Origin: Dinoroseobacter sp965279125
Lineage (GTDB): Bacteria; Pseudomonadota; Alphaproteobacteria; Rhodobacterales; Rhodobacteraceae
NCBI GenBank assembly: GCA_965279125.1
Contig: CBDIHL010000039.1
Span: 124,001-188,000, forward strand
Length of the DNA stretch: 64,000 bases
Direction: 5' to 3'
Shown: in pieces, positions 1 to 8,578 of the stretch
Layout: each line of letters opens with the position of its first letter
Position numbering within the stretch: position 1 is the first letter of the stretch
The notes under the pieces: generated by a model
Seen by the model: the letters and a program-made list of their open reading frames with translations, nothing else
What the model was told of the DNA's origin: nothing
Databases searched by the model: none
Program-made: the position numbers and the translations under genes

Positions 1-762
1 GCAGATGTCGTGCTCGGCCTCGACACCAACCTGATCGCCCGCGCGCGGGAGGCTGGATTGGTCGCACCGCATGGGCTGGAAGTCCCGGCGCTGGATCTGC
101 CGGTTGCGTGGTCCGACGACGCGTTCCTGCCCTTCGACTGGGGCTACTTCGCCTTTGTTCACAACGTCGATATGGAAAACGCGCCGAGCAGCTTTGAAGA
201 GCTGATCGCGTTGCCGGACGACGTGAAGATCGTGATCCAGGATCCACGCTCTTCCACACCGGGTCTTGGCCTGCTGATGTGGGTGAAAGCCGCCTACGGC
301 GACCGCGCGGCGGAGATCTGGGAAGGCTTGGCCCCCCATGTGCTGACTGTCACGCCCGGCTGGTCCGAAGCGTATGGCCTGTTTCTGGAAGGCGAGGCGC
401 AGATGGTGCTGAGCTACACAACCTCGCCCGCCTACCACCTGATCGCTGAGGAGGACGCCAGCAAAACTGCCGCTGCGTTCACCGAGGGCCACTACATGCA
501 GGTCGAAGTTGGCGCGCGGTTGGAAGGCTCTGACCAGCCGGAGCTCGCGCAGGACTTCCTCGCGTTCATGCTGACCGATGGCTTCCAGTCGGTGATCCCG
601 ACCACGAACTGGATGTATCCTGCGGTCGTGCCGGACGGCGGCTTGCCTGAGGGGTTCGAGACGTTGATTCAGCCGGAAATTGCCTTGCTGAAAACGCCTG
701 AGGAGGCGGCTGCAGTGCGTGACGCGGCGTTGGACGAATGGCTGACAGCGCTCAGCCGTTAA
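1..762 (+). CDS. thiB: Thiamine ABC transporter substrate-binding protein (5' end missing)
   Basis: Periplasmic binding protein that delivers thiamine (or its phosphates) to the ThiPQ importer. The reading frame is open from base 1 without a start codon, so the signal peptide and first lobe are outside the window; 253 codons remain. The visible part has the Trp/Tyr-rich sugar-binding-protein type fold region (WGYFAFVHN, TPGWSEAYGLFLEG, QMVLSYTTSPAYH) typical of ThiB, where aromatic residues stack on the thiazolium. The stop codon lies 25 bases inside the start of the permease gene, so the two are translationally coupled. A TPP riboswitch often precedes this operon in the family but would lie upstream of the window. 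Family assignment is strengthened by thiP and thiQ immediately downstream. Confidence 0.88.
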   Translation, partial: ADVVLGLDTNLIARAREAGLVAPHGLEVPALDLPVAWSDDAFLPFDWGYFAFVHNVDMENAPSSFEELIALPDDVKIVIQDPRSSTPGLGLLMWVKAAYGDRAAEIWEGLAPHVLTVTPGWSEAYGLFLEGEAQMVLSYTTSPAYHLIAEEDASKTAAAFTEGHYMQVEVGARLEGSDQPELAQDFLAFMLTDGFQSVIPTTNWMYPAVVPDGGLPEGFETLIQPEIALLKTPEEAAAVRDAALDEWLTALSR

Positions 763-2296
763 GCCTTGTTGGCGCGGGCAGGGGCGTTGCGGCGGCCCTG
801 CTCTTTCTTATTGTCGGCTCGCTTCTGGCCGTGGCGAGTGTGGGGGCTGAGGTGCCTCGTTTTCGCGCGGCAGATTGGGCGGCGCTCAGGTTTACCGTTT
901 GGCAAGCGCTTCTATCGGCGCTGATCTCCGTCGGTCTGGCGATCCCATTGGCGCGCGCTTTGATGCGACGACGCTTTCCGTTGCGGGGCCTCGCGATCAC
1001 CTTGCTGGGCGCACCATTTTTGCTGCCTGTGCTGGTCGCGGTCATCGGTATCCTCGCGGTGTTCGGACGAAACGGGGTGCTGTCGCAAGCCCTCGTAGCC
1101 CTTGGCCTGCCCGCGATAGAGATTTACGGCCTGCAAGGCGTCGTCCTTGCGCATGTGTTTTTCAACCTGCCGCTGGCCACACGCCTGATCCTGCAAGGCT
1201 GGCTGGCGATCCCGGCGGAGCAAATCCGCCTTGGGCAATCGCTCGGCTTCGGCCCCGCAGAGGTCGCGCGTCATCTAGAGCGTCCGGTGTTGCGCGCGGT
1301 GCTGCCCGGCGCGTTTCTGGTGATCTTTCTGATCTGCTCGACCTCCTTCGCGGTGGCCCTGACCATGGGCGGCGGGCCGAGGGCGACGACGCTGGAGCTG
1401 GCGATCTTTCAGGCGTTCCGGTTCGATTTCGACCTCGCGCGCGCCGCGATGCTGGGGGGGGTACAGGTCTTGTTGTGCGTCGTGGCGGTGCTGGCTTTGC
1501 GGATGGTGCCCGTCGCGGATGTGGGGTTCGGGGGCCTCGACCGGATGCAGCCGCAGTTCCGGGGCGGGGGCGTATGGCTCAGGGTGCAGGACATCTTGGT
1601 GATCGCGCTGGGCGTTGGGTTCCTGTTGTTCCCGATCCTGATGATTTTCCTGCAAGGGGTGCCGCATTTGGCGTCGCTGCCGGGATGGTGTGGATGTCGG
1701 CATTGCGCTCGCTCGGCGTCGCCTTGTTGTCGGTGCTCGTGTTGCTGGCGATGGCTTTGCCGCTGGCGACAGCCTTGGCGCGCAGCGAGGCGGGGTGGAC
1801 GCATTTCGCCGCCGCCTTGCCGATTGCGGTGTCCTCGCTGGTCCTCGGCCTCGGCGCGTTTATCGTGCTGCGCTCATGGGTGGACCCCGCGAGCGTGGTG
1901 TTGCCGCTGACGGCTTTGGTAAACGCGGTGATGAGCTTGCCGTTTGTGCTGCGCTCGGTCGTGCCTGCGCTCAGGCAGATCGAGGGGCATCATGGCCGTC
2001 TTGCCGTGTCGCTGGGCATGGGACGCTGGGATTGGGTGCGGCTGGTGCTGTTGCCGCGCTTGCGTCGTCCGCTTGGGTTTGGCGCAGGGCTAACGGCGGC
2101 GTTATCGATGGGCGATCTGGGCGTGATTGCGCTGTTCGCGGACCCGACACGGGGCACGTTGCCGCTGGCGATTTACCAGCTGATGGGCAGCTACCAGATG
2201 GATGCCGCTGCCGGGGCGGCGCTGGTTTTGATGGGGCTGACGCTGGTGGTGTTCTGGCTGTTTGACCGAGGAGGGCGATTGAATGCTGGCGTTTGA
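738..2296 (+). pseudogene. thiP: Thiamine ABC transporter permease ThiP, one frameshift
   Basis: Inner-membrane permease with two fused binding-protein-dependent-transport halves. Reading starts at ATG 738 inside thiB and gives membrane segments and the first EAA loop (EQIRLGQSLGFGPAEVARHL) until about base 1682. The open frame then degenerates into Cys/Arg-rich nonsense. The second half continues in the -1 frame (GMVWMSALRSLGVALL onward), including a second EAA loop (LAVSLGMGRWDWVRL), to the TGA at 2294-2296. Restoring one G to the GGG run at 1682-1684 joins both halves into a normal protein of about 519 residues. Either a sequencing deletion or a real lesion; similar homopolymer lesions occur elsewhere in the window. 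The 3' end overlaps thiQ by 14 bases. Confidence 0.85.
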
Positions 2297-2978
2297 GAAG
2301 GTGCGATTGGCGCAAGGCAGCTTCGAGTTGCGCGCGGATTGGAGCGTTGAGCGTGGCGCGAAGGTCGCGCTGCTGGGCGGGTCTGGCGCGGGCAAATCCA
2401 CGCTGTTATCGGCGATTGCGGGGTTCTTGCCTGTGGCCGAGGGGCAGGTGCGTTGGGAAACGGGTGTCCTGAATGATCTGGAGCCTGCGGCGCGGCCCGT
2501 GACGATGCTGTTTCAGGACCACAACCTGTTCGGGCATTTGACGGCGGCTGAGAATGTCGGCTTGGGCATTTCGCCCGCGTTGAAGCTGGATGCGGCGCAG
2601 AGGGCGCGGATTGCCAAGGTGCTCGACCGGGTTGGGCTTGATGGCTATGGCGACCGCAAGCCTGCGGATCTGTCGGGGGGGCAGCAGAGTCGTGTGGCAC
2701 TTGCGCGTGCGATGCTCCGGGATCGAGCGTTATGGCTGCTGGACGAGCCGTTTTCGGCGCTTGGTCCCGGCTTGCGGCAGGAGATGCTGGTGCTGGTTGC
2801 CGAGATGGCGGAGGCGACTGGCGCGACCGTTCTGATGGTCACCCATGACCCGGAGGATGCGCAGCGTTTCGCGGACCAGACGGTGTTTGTTGCGGATGGG
2901 GTGGCAGAGCTGCCCGTCGCCACGAAGGACCTGTTTGCTGATCCGCCTGAGGCCTTGCGCGCCTACCTCGGGGCATAA
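2283..2978 (+). CDS. thiQ: Thiamine ABC transporter ATP-binding protein
   Basis: Cytoplasmic ATPase that energises ThiP. The 231-residue protein has a Walker A GGSGAGKST (residues 32-40), a Q-loop (LFQDHNLFGHLT), the signature LSGGQQSR, a Walker B LLDEPFSAL and the switch histidine in VTHDPEDAQRF, all intact. It is short for an ABC ATPase and lacks a C-terminal regulatory domain, as usual for ThiQ. It starts inside the end of thiP (14-base overlap) and is the last gene of the operon; a hairpin with A and T runs begins right at its stop codon. Context with thiB and thiP makes thiamine the likely substrate rather than sulfate or iron. Confidence 0.9.
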   Translation: MLAFEKVRLAQGSFELRADWSVERGAKVALLGGSGAGKSTLLSAIAGFLPVAEGQVRWETGVLNDLEPAARPVTMLFQDHNLFGHLTAAENVGLGISPALKLDAAQRARIAKVLDRVGLDGYGDRKPADLSGGQQSRVALARAMLRDRALWLLDEPFSALGPGLRQEMLVLVAEMAEATGATVLMVTHDPEDAQRFADQTVFVADGVAELPVATKDLFADPPEALRAYLGA

Positions 2979-3007
2979 AAAAACGCGCCCCGGAAGGCGC
3001 GTTTTTC
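2977..3007. terminator. Bidirectional rho-independent terminator between thiQ and petC
   Basis: A 7-bp perfect stem ACGCGCC / GGCGCGT (2983-2989 with 2996-3002) with a 6-base loop is flanked by an A run on the left and a T run on the right. It can end transcripts from both strands, which suits the two converging genes: thiQ stops at 2978 and petC stops at 3028 on the other strand. Confidence 0.85.
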
Positions 3008-3027
3008 ATTTGTTATGACGCGAAGGT

Positions 3028-3828
3028 TTACTCAGCCGCTTGACGCTTGGCCCGTGCCTTGACTGGCGCCCAGATGCGCTTGTTGGTCAGGTACAAAAGA
3101 ACCGTCAGGATTGTCAGGAAGAACACGGCGATGAAGCCGGTCTGCTTGCGGTGGTTCAGCTTCGGCTCGGCGGTCCACATCAGGAAGGCGGAGACGTCTT
3201 GCGAGATCGACTCGATATCGGTGGGGGCACCGTCGGCGTATTCCACATCGTCACCCCAAAGTGGTGGTGCCATAGAAATCCAACCACCCGGGAACGCCTT
3301 GTTCTCGTAGAGGATGGTGCCTGCTTCTTCCTTCTCTTCACCGGTGTAGCCCGCCAGCAAGGAAGCGATGTATTCCGCACCACCCATGCCTTTGACCAAC
3401 TGGTTAATGCCAAGACCGTACGGGCCGTAGAAGCCTGCGCGCGCTTTTGCCATCAACGACAGGTCCGGTGCGTTGGACAGGCCCGACTCGGGGAAGAAGT
3501 CGTTTGGCGTCCGGGGGCGCCAATCGTCGAGATCCGCATCGAACACCTCGTAGAAGGCTGCATAGGCGCGAACCTGATCCTCGGGGATTTCCGGGCCGCC
3601 CTCGTCAGAGAGCGTCCGGATTGGCACGAATTTCAGGCCGTGACAGGCTGCACAGACTTCTGTGTAGACCTGCAAACCGCGTTGCAGCTGAGCCGTATCA
3701 TAGGTGCCGAAAGGACCCTCGAAAGAGAAGTCGTAATCAGTGACCTTGCCGACCCCGCCTGCCGCATGGACCGCGCCGCTGGTAAGCGACAGGGCCAATG
3801 CGGCGGTGAGTGCGAGTTTCTTAAACAT
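3028..3828 (-). CDS. petC: Cytochrome c1 of the bc1 complex
   Basis: Membrane-anchored haem c subunit that takes electrons from the Rieske protein and passes them to cytochrome c2. The chosen ATG at 3828 gives 266 residues with a Sec signal peptide (FKKLALTAALALSLTSG...AHAA type), the haem site CAACH at about residues 59-63 followed by GLKFVPIRTL, a likely Met axial ligand in GGWISMAPPLW, and a single C-terminal anchor helix (FIAVFFLTILTVLLYLTNKR). A GAGGAC ribosome site lies 9 bases before this ATG. A GTG at 3852 overlapping the petB stop would add eight charged residues before the signal peptide and is less likely. Last gene of petABC. Confidence 0.95.
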   Translation of the reverse strand: MFKKLALTAALALSLTSGAVHAAGGVGKVTDYDFSFEGPFGTYDTAQLQRGLQVYTEVCAACHGLKFVPIRTLSDEGGPEIPEDQVRAYAAFYEVFDADLDDWRPRTPNDFFPESGLSNAPDLSLMAKARAGFYGPYGLGINQLVKGMGGAEYIASLLAGYTGEEKEEAGTILYENKAFPGGWISMAPPLWGDDVEYADGAPTDIESISQDVSAFLMWTAEPKLNHRKQTGFIAVFFLTILTVLLYLTNKRIWAPVKARAKRQAAE

Positions 3829-3848
3829 CTTATTCTCGTCCTCTCGGT

Positions 3849-5195
3849 TCACTCGGCGGGATTGGCCGCAGGGGCCGATCCGGGGGCGTCAGCCTTACCG
3901 TAGTGAGATTGAAAATCGTCTTCGATGGTGGCTGGCTGTGGCAGCGGCTTCTCGATCACGCCCAACAGGGGCAAGATGACGAGGAAGTACGCGAACCAGT
4001 ACGCAGACCCAACGAGGGCGATATAGGGATAGATGCCTTCTGCGGGCATTGCGCCGACCCATGTCAGGACCACGAAGTCCACGACGAGGATCCAGAACCA
4101 CCACTTGAACATCGGGCGATACTGACCCGAGCGGACCGACGACGTGTCGAGCCATGGCGCCAGTGCCATCACGATGATCGCGCCGAACATTGCCACAACA
4201 CCGAAGAAGGATGCATCCACGATGCCGCCGGTGATGAAGTAGGCAAACTGGACGACCCAGACCTCGCTGTCGAAGGCCCTCAGGATCGCGTAGAATGGCA
4301 GGAAGTACCATTCGGGAACGATGTGTGCAGGTGTCGCCAGTGGGTTCGCCTCGATGTAGTTATCGGGGTGACCGAGGTAGTTTGGCATGAAGCCGACGAT
4401 CGCAAAGAACACGACCATAATCAGGCCCAGTGCGAACAGGTCCTTCATCACGAAATAGGGCCAGAACGGCAGTGTGTCGCGCTCGGCTTCTTCTTTGGAC
4501 GTGCGGCGTACTTCAACACCGGTTGGGTTGTTGTTGCCCGTGGTGTGGAAGGCCCAGATGTGGACCGCAACGAGAGCGGCAATCACAAACGGCAGCAGGT
4601 AGTGCAGGCTGAAGAAGCGGTTCAGCGTTGCGTTATCAACTGCTGGTCCGCCCAAGAGCCATGTCTGAAGCGCCTCGCCCACGAACGGGATCGCGCCGAA
4701 CAGGCCAGTGATAACAGTCGCACCCCAGAAGGACATCTGGCCCCATGGAAGCACGTAGCCCATGAACGCGGTGCCCATCATCAGAACGAAGATCAGGATA
4801 CCGATGATCCACGTGATCTCACGCGGGCTCTTGTAGGAGCCGTAGTAGAGGCCGCGGAAGATGTGCGCATAGACAGCAACAAAGAACAGCGACGCGCCGT
4901 TCTGATGCATGTAGCGCAGCATGTGGCCGCCATTCACGTTGCGCATGATGTGCTCGACGCTGGCAAACGCCATGTCGACATGCGGGGTGTAGTGCATCGC
5001 CAGAACGATACCGGTGACGATCTGCAACACAAGGCAGAAGGTCAAAACGATACCCCAGATCCACATCCAGTTCAGGTTCTTGGGTGTGGGGATCATCAGA
5101 GTGTCATACATCAAACCCGCGATGGGCAGACGCTTATGGAGCCATTTTTCCGCGCCGGATTTCGGCTCGTAATGGTCGTGGGGAATTCCAGACAT
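3849..5195 (-). CDS. petB: Cytochrome b of the bc1 complex
   Basis: Polytopic, dihaem core subunit that oxidises quinol at the Qo site and reduces quinone at the Qi site. The 448 residues include the haem-ligand helices (VEHIMRNVNGGHMLRYMHQN, VYAHIFRGLYYGS), the PEWYFLPFYAILR Qo-site motif and eight hydrophobic segments, so it is the full-length alphaproteobacterial form and not split as in cytochrome b6f. It is 15 bases downstream of petA and 20 bases upstream of petC, as in the conserved petABC (fbcFBC) operon. The C-terminus carries an Ala/Pro-rich tail (GSAPAANPAE) after the last helix. Confidence 0.97.
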   Translation of the reverse strand: MSGIPHDHYEPKSGAEKWLHKRLPIAGLMYDTLMIPTPKNLNWMWIWGIVLTFCLVLQIVTGIVLAMHYTPHVDMAFASVEHIMRNVNGGHMLRYMHQNGASLFFVAVYAHIFRGLYYGSYKSPREITWIIGILIFVLMMGTAFMGYVLPWGQMSFWGATVITGLFGAIPFVGEALQTWLLGGPAVDNATLNRFFSLHYLLPFVIAALVAVHIWAFHTTGNNNPTGVEVRRTSKEEAERDTLPFWPYFVMKDLFALGLIMVVFFAIVGFMPNYLGHPDNYIEANPLATPAHIVPEWYFLPFYAILRAFDSEVWVVQFAYFITGGIVDASFFGVVAMFGAIIVMALAPWLDTSSVRSGQYRPMFKWWFWILVVDFVVLTWVGAMPAEGIYPYIALVGSAYWFAYFLVILPLLGVIEKPLPQPATIEDDFQSHYGKADAPGSAPAANPAE

Positions 5196-5210
5196 TCGCT
5201 AGTGCCTCCG

Positions 5211-5771
5211 TTAGCCGAGCAGGATTGTGGTTTCGTCGACGAATTGGACGGTCGGGATCGGCAGGTTCTCAGGGGCAGGCCCCCGACGAATGCGACCCGA
5301 TGTGTCGTAGTGCGACCCGTGGCAGGGGCAGAACCACCCACCAAAGTCGCCCGCGTTGCCCAAAGGCACGCAGCCAAGGTGCGTACATACGCCCTGCATC
5401 ACCAACCACTCGCCGGTTTCATCCAGCGCGCGGTTGACATCTGCGGCATCTGCGCCTCCGTCGATATTTGTGTTGCGCGCATCGCCATCGATCAGGTCGC
5501 CCAGATCAACGTCGCGTGCAGCGGCGATTTCTTCTTCGGTCCGGCGACGGATAAAGATCGGCTTGCCGAGGAACAACACAGTCAACTGCGTGCCTGGCTG
5601 AATAGAGCTTACATCCACCCGCAGGCTGGACGCCGCTTGCACATCGGCAGACGGGTTCATTTGGTGGACCAAGGGCCAGATAGCGGCACCAGCGGTCACC
5701 ACCCCTGCACCTCCGGTTGCGTAAAACAGAAAGTCGCGGCGAGTGCCTTCTGGGTCTTCTGCGTGGGACAC
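5211..5771 (-). CDS. petA: Ubiquinol-cytochrome c reductase Rieske iron-sulfur subunit
   Basis: Carries the [2Fe-2S] cluster that accepts the first electron from quinol. Residues C129, H131 (CTHLGC) and C148, H151 (CPCHGS) are the cluster ligands, with C134 and C150 as the conserved disulfide pair. The N-terminus has a twin-arginine-type RRDFLFYATGG followed by one membrane helix, as expected for a Tat-exported, membrane-anchored Rieske protein. The start is a GTG (MSHAEDPEG) preceded by AAGGAG about 8 bases upstream. First gene of petABC; its leader (5772-6047) must hold the operon promoter. Length of 186 residues is normal for the family. Confidence 0.96.
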   Translation of the reverse strand: MSHAEDPEGTRRDFLFYATGGAGVVTAGAAIWPLVHQMNPSADVQAASSLRVDVSSIQPGTQLTVLFLGKPIFIRRRTEEEIAAARDVDLGDLIDGDARNTNIDGGADAADVNRALDETGEWLVMQGVCTHLGCVPLGNAGDFGGWFCPCHGSHYDTSGRIRRGPAPENLPIPTVQFVDETTILLG

Positions 5772-6047
5772 GAGGGTCTCTCCTTCTCAGCGGCTGGCTT
5801 GCGCGCCAGCGAATGCGTCATAAAAGATCGGGCGCACGAAAACCTACGCACACCAATTGCGTGTTGTTATAGGCGGGATACGGGGTGCGTCGAGTGCTTA
5901 AACACGCGCAGGATTGCCGCACCCTGCAATAAGTGATGCGAAGTGCGCGGTATTCCACGCGGTATGGTTGTGAAGCGCGGGCCGGCTCGCCCAAGTCGCC
6001 GCAATTTTTGACAAATTCCCGCGAAAAAGAATCGCTTGGTCTGGGGA
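5772..6047. promoter_or_regulatory. Intergenic leader of petABC, no defined promoter
   Basis: This 276-base gap separates petA from the GST gene; both are on the minus strand. It should contain the petABC promoter. A TATAAC hexamer (minus strand, about 5866-5871) could be a -10, but no convincing -35 stands 16-18 bases upstream. A 6-bp hairpin (5793-5798 with 5805-5810) sits just upstream of the petA ribosome site. No coding potential that looks real was seen. Confidence 0.35.
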
Positions 6048-6653
6048 TTACGACGGCTGTGTGTCTTGCATCGAAGGACGCTTTGCGAACTCCGCCTCCC
6101 ATTCGGCCAATTTGGGCGCGAGGGTGCGCCACCCCCGATCGTCATGGCGCAGGTCCAGATATCCTAGCGCGCAAGCCAGACCGATCTGAGCCATATCGAG
6201 CGGCCCGGACAGATGGCTGAGCCAGCGTCCTTCAATCGCAACAAGACTGCGGGTGACTTTGCGCCACTGGCCCTCGAACCAGTCGGCACTGACTTTATCG
6301 GCGTCGCGGAACCGCACCTCGTAGGTCATGTTGACGGACGCATCCATGATCGCCTCTGCGGTGGCTTCCAGTGTGAGGACCTCCCATAGCCGGGCGTCCG
6401 GGTAGAGGTTTCCAGCGGCATGGGCGTTCAGGAACCTGGTGATGACACGGCTGTCGTAGATCGCGGGACCATCGGGCCGGGTCAGCGCGGGGATTTTGCC
6501 AGTGGGGTTGGCCGCGATCAGCGCCTCGGTCACCTCTAGCACTGGCGAGGCGGTCACCTCGACCTCGCGCACGGTGTCCATGAGGTTGAGTTCGCGCACA
6601 GCAACGCGGGCTTTGCGCACGAAAGGCGAGGCAGGCGAGATCAGCAGGTCCAT
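6048..6653 (-). CDS. Glutathione S-transferase family protein
   Basis: Cytoplasmic thiol transferase-like protein of 201 residues. The N-terminal thioredoxin-like domain begins LISPASPFVRKARVAV and contains the cis-Pro glutathione-binding stretch NPTGKIPALTRPDGPAIYDSR (the GKIPAL and DSR elements contact glutathione in the family). A helical C-terminal domain follows. The catalytic residue is probably a Ser in SPASP. It lies 4 bases downstream of the PaiB-like gene on the same strand, so the two are probably co-transcribed. The substrate cannot be told from sequence. Confidence 0.85.
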   Translation of the reverse strand: MDLLISPASPFVRKARVAVRELNLMDTVREVEVTASPVLEVTEALIAANPTGKIPALTRPDGPAIYDSRVITRFLNAHAAGNLYPDARLWEVLTLEATAEAIMDASVNMTYEVRFRDADKVSADWFEGQWRKVTRSLVAIEGRWLSHLSGPLDMAQIGLACALGYLDLRHDDRGWRTLAPKLAEWEAEFAKRPSMQDTQPS

Positions 6654-6657
6654 GGTG

Positions 6658-7284
6658 CTACTCCGTTGGGTTGGGCGGAGACTGCATCAGGGCGGCGAGG
6701 GCTGCAAGCTCGGACCCGGCACCGGTTTCAACTTGGGCGCTCGCGCGCAGGCGGACTGAGTCGGGCTTGTTCTGGTTTAGCTTCCAGGTGCTGTGCAGAT
6801 CCTCGATGGTCATGCGGCAAGGGACGATCATGCGCATCATCCGCTCCATAACGCCCTCGGTCATCTTGGACGAATGCCAGGGGGTTTTGGGCGCAAGCCG
6901 CGCTTCGAAATGCGCAGACAGGCGGTCGAGCACGCCGCGCAGCTCGTCATGTGGAACGCGGCGAAGGGTGCCGTACAGATGGACGGCGACGTAGTTCCAC
7001 GTCGGGACCTGATCGGGCACCTCGTACCAGTCGGGTGAGATGTAGCCATCGGGACCGGTGACCGCGAGAACGGCGGGCTTGTCGGTGTCGAGCGCCTGCC
7101 AGATGGGGTTGGAGCGCATGACGTGCAGTTCAAGCTCGGTCGCGTCGTCGTTGAGGAAGAACGGGATGTGAGCGAGCAGGGGATGGGTGGGGCCGTTGAG
7201 GGTCAGCGTGCCGAAGCCACGTTCGCGTGTGAAGGCGAGGGAGCGCTTGGCGTCTGTGCCACGAAAGATCGGATTGGGGTGCAT
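6658..7284 (-). CDS. FMN-binding negative transcriptional regulator, PaiB family
   Basis: A 208-residue protein of the PaiB family (split-barrel flavin-binding fold). Family marks visible are the N-terminal block around AFTRERGFGTLTLNGP, HPLLAHIPFFLND, the YISPDWYEVPDQVPTWNYVAVH block that forms part of the FMN site, and the C-terminal KLNQNKPDSVR. PaiB was named from a Bacillus regulator of degradative enzymes and sporulation; in proteobacteria its role is mostly unknown and it may be an enzyme rather than a regulator. It shares a strand with GST (4-base gap) and is 46 bases after mtaB. Nothing unusual in length. Confidence 0.85.
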   Translation of the reverse strand: MHPNPIFRGTDAKRSLAFTRERGFGTLTLNGPTHPLLAHIPFFLNDDATELELHVMRSNPIWQALDTDKPAVLAVTGPDGYISPDWYEVPDQVPTWNYVAVHLYGTLRRVPHDELRGVLDRLSAHFEARLAPKTPWHSSKMTEGVMERMMRMIVPCRMTIEDLHSTWKLNQNKPDSVRLRASAQVETGAGSELAALAALMQSPPNPTE

Positions 7285-7330
7285 GGGGCGAGCGGGGCCT
7301 TCGGCGAGGATATTTGGAAACGGAAGAAAG

Positions 7331-8578
7331 CTAGGCGCGTAATTGGGTCGCGGTCTTGCCGTTGATCCGGGTGCGGATGATCTGGCCTTCCGGTTGGGCG
7401 GTCGCGAACGTCACCTCGGCGAATTGGGCGGTGCGACCCATGCTGGGCGATTCCATCAGGACATCGTGGGTCTTGCCGATCTGGGCTGCGAGGTGCTTTT
7501 GGACTTGGGCCTCGCCAGCCTTGCGTAGTTGTGCGGCGCGGTCCTTGATTGTTGGACCGTGGACCGCGGGCATCTTGGCGGCGGGCGTGCCTTCGCGCGG
7601 CGAGTATGGAAAGACGTGCAGCCATGTCAGATCGCACGCCTCAATGAGGTCGAGGGAATTGGCGAACATAGCGTCCGTTTCGGTCGGGAAACCTGCGATG
7701 ATGTCGGCCCCGAAGGTCATGTCTGGGCGAAGGCGGCGCGCGTCCTCGCAAAACTTGATCGCATCGTCGCGCAGATGGCGGCGTTTCATGCGCTTGAGGA
7801 TCATGTCATCGCCCGCCTGCAAGCTGAGATGCAGGTGAGGCATGAGGCGCGGCTCGGTCGCGATGGCTTCCATCATCGCCTCGTCCACCTCGATGCTATC
7901 GATAGAGCTGATCCGCAGGCGTGGCAGATCCGGCACCAGCTTGAGGATGCGGCGCACCAGATCGCCCAAGGGCGGCGCGCCGGGTAGGTCCGCGCCCCAC
8001 GACGTGAGGTCCACGCCTGTGAGGACGACCTCGTTATATCCCTTGTCCACCAGCCGCTTGATCTGATCGACCACGACGCCTGCCGGGACCGACCGGGAAT
8101 TACCGCGCCCGTAGGGGATGATGCAAAACGTGCAGCGATGATCGCAGCCGTTCTGGACCTGCACGTAGGCCCTGCTGCGCGTCCCGAACCCGTCGATCAG
8201 GTGACCGGCGGTTTCCGTGACGCTCATGATATCGTCGACCTGGACCGGCTCGCCGCCGAGGGCGAGGCCTGCCCAAGTGTCTGCCTGCATCTTCTCGGTA
8301 TTGCCGACAACATGGGCGACCTCGGGCATCGCGGCGAAGCTACCCGGGTCGGTCTGGGCGGCGCACCCGGTCACTATTATGCGCGCATTTGGGTGCTCGC
8401 GCGACCGCTTGCGGATGTCTTGGCGGGCCTTGCGCACAGCCTCAGCGGTCACGGCGCAGGTGTTGATGATGATCGCATCGTCGAGGCCTGCGGCGGTGGC
8501 GAGCTCCTTCATCGCCTCGGTCTCGTAGGCGTTCAGGCGGCAACCGTGGTTGGAAAACTGGGGGGATTTGCGGTCCAT
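7331..8578 (-). CDS. mtaB: tRNA t6A37 methylthiotransferase MtaB
   Basis: Radical-SAM enzyme that adds a methylthio group to t6A at position 37 of ANN-decoding tRNAs, making ms2t6A. The 415-residue protein has the three N-terminal cysteines of the auxiliary [4Fe-4S] cluster (C13, C41, C72), the radical-SAM motif CDHRCTFC (C145, C149, C152) and a C-terminal TRAM region (GRTAQFAEVTF...GQIIRTRI). The N-terminal pattern NHGCRLNAYE separates MtaB from MiaB and RimO. It directly abuts dapF (1-base boundary, dapF stop then mtaB ATG), so both are translated from one transcript; neither has a known shared pathway. Confidence 0.93.
   Translation of the reverse strand: MDRKSPQFSNHGCRLNAYETEAMKELATAAGLDDAIIINTCAVTAEAVRKARQDIRKRSREHPNARIIVTGCAAQTDPGSFAAMPEVAHVVGNTEKMQADTWAGLALGGEPVQVDDIMSVTETAGHLIDGFGTRSRAYVQVQNGCDHRCTFCIIPYGRGNSRSVPAGVVVDQIKRLVDKGYNEVVLTGVDLTSWGADLPGAPPLGDLVRRILKLVPDLPRLRISSIDSIEVDEAMMEAIATEPRLMPHLHLSLQAGDDMILKRMKRRHLRDDAIKFCEDARRLRPDMTFGADIIAGFPTETDAMFANSLDLIEACDLTWLHVFPYSPREGTPAAKMPAVHGPTIKDRAAQLRKAGEAQVQKHLAAQIGKTHDVLMESPSMGRTAQFAEVTFATAQPEGQIIRTRINGKTATQLRA

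Noticed and set aside
3903..5936. A 677-codon open frame opposite petB and petA
   Set aside because: It is antisense to intact cytochrome b and Rieske genes; its composition (His/Asp/Arg-rich) is the shadow of a high-GC membrane gene, with no family motif.
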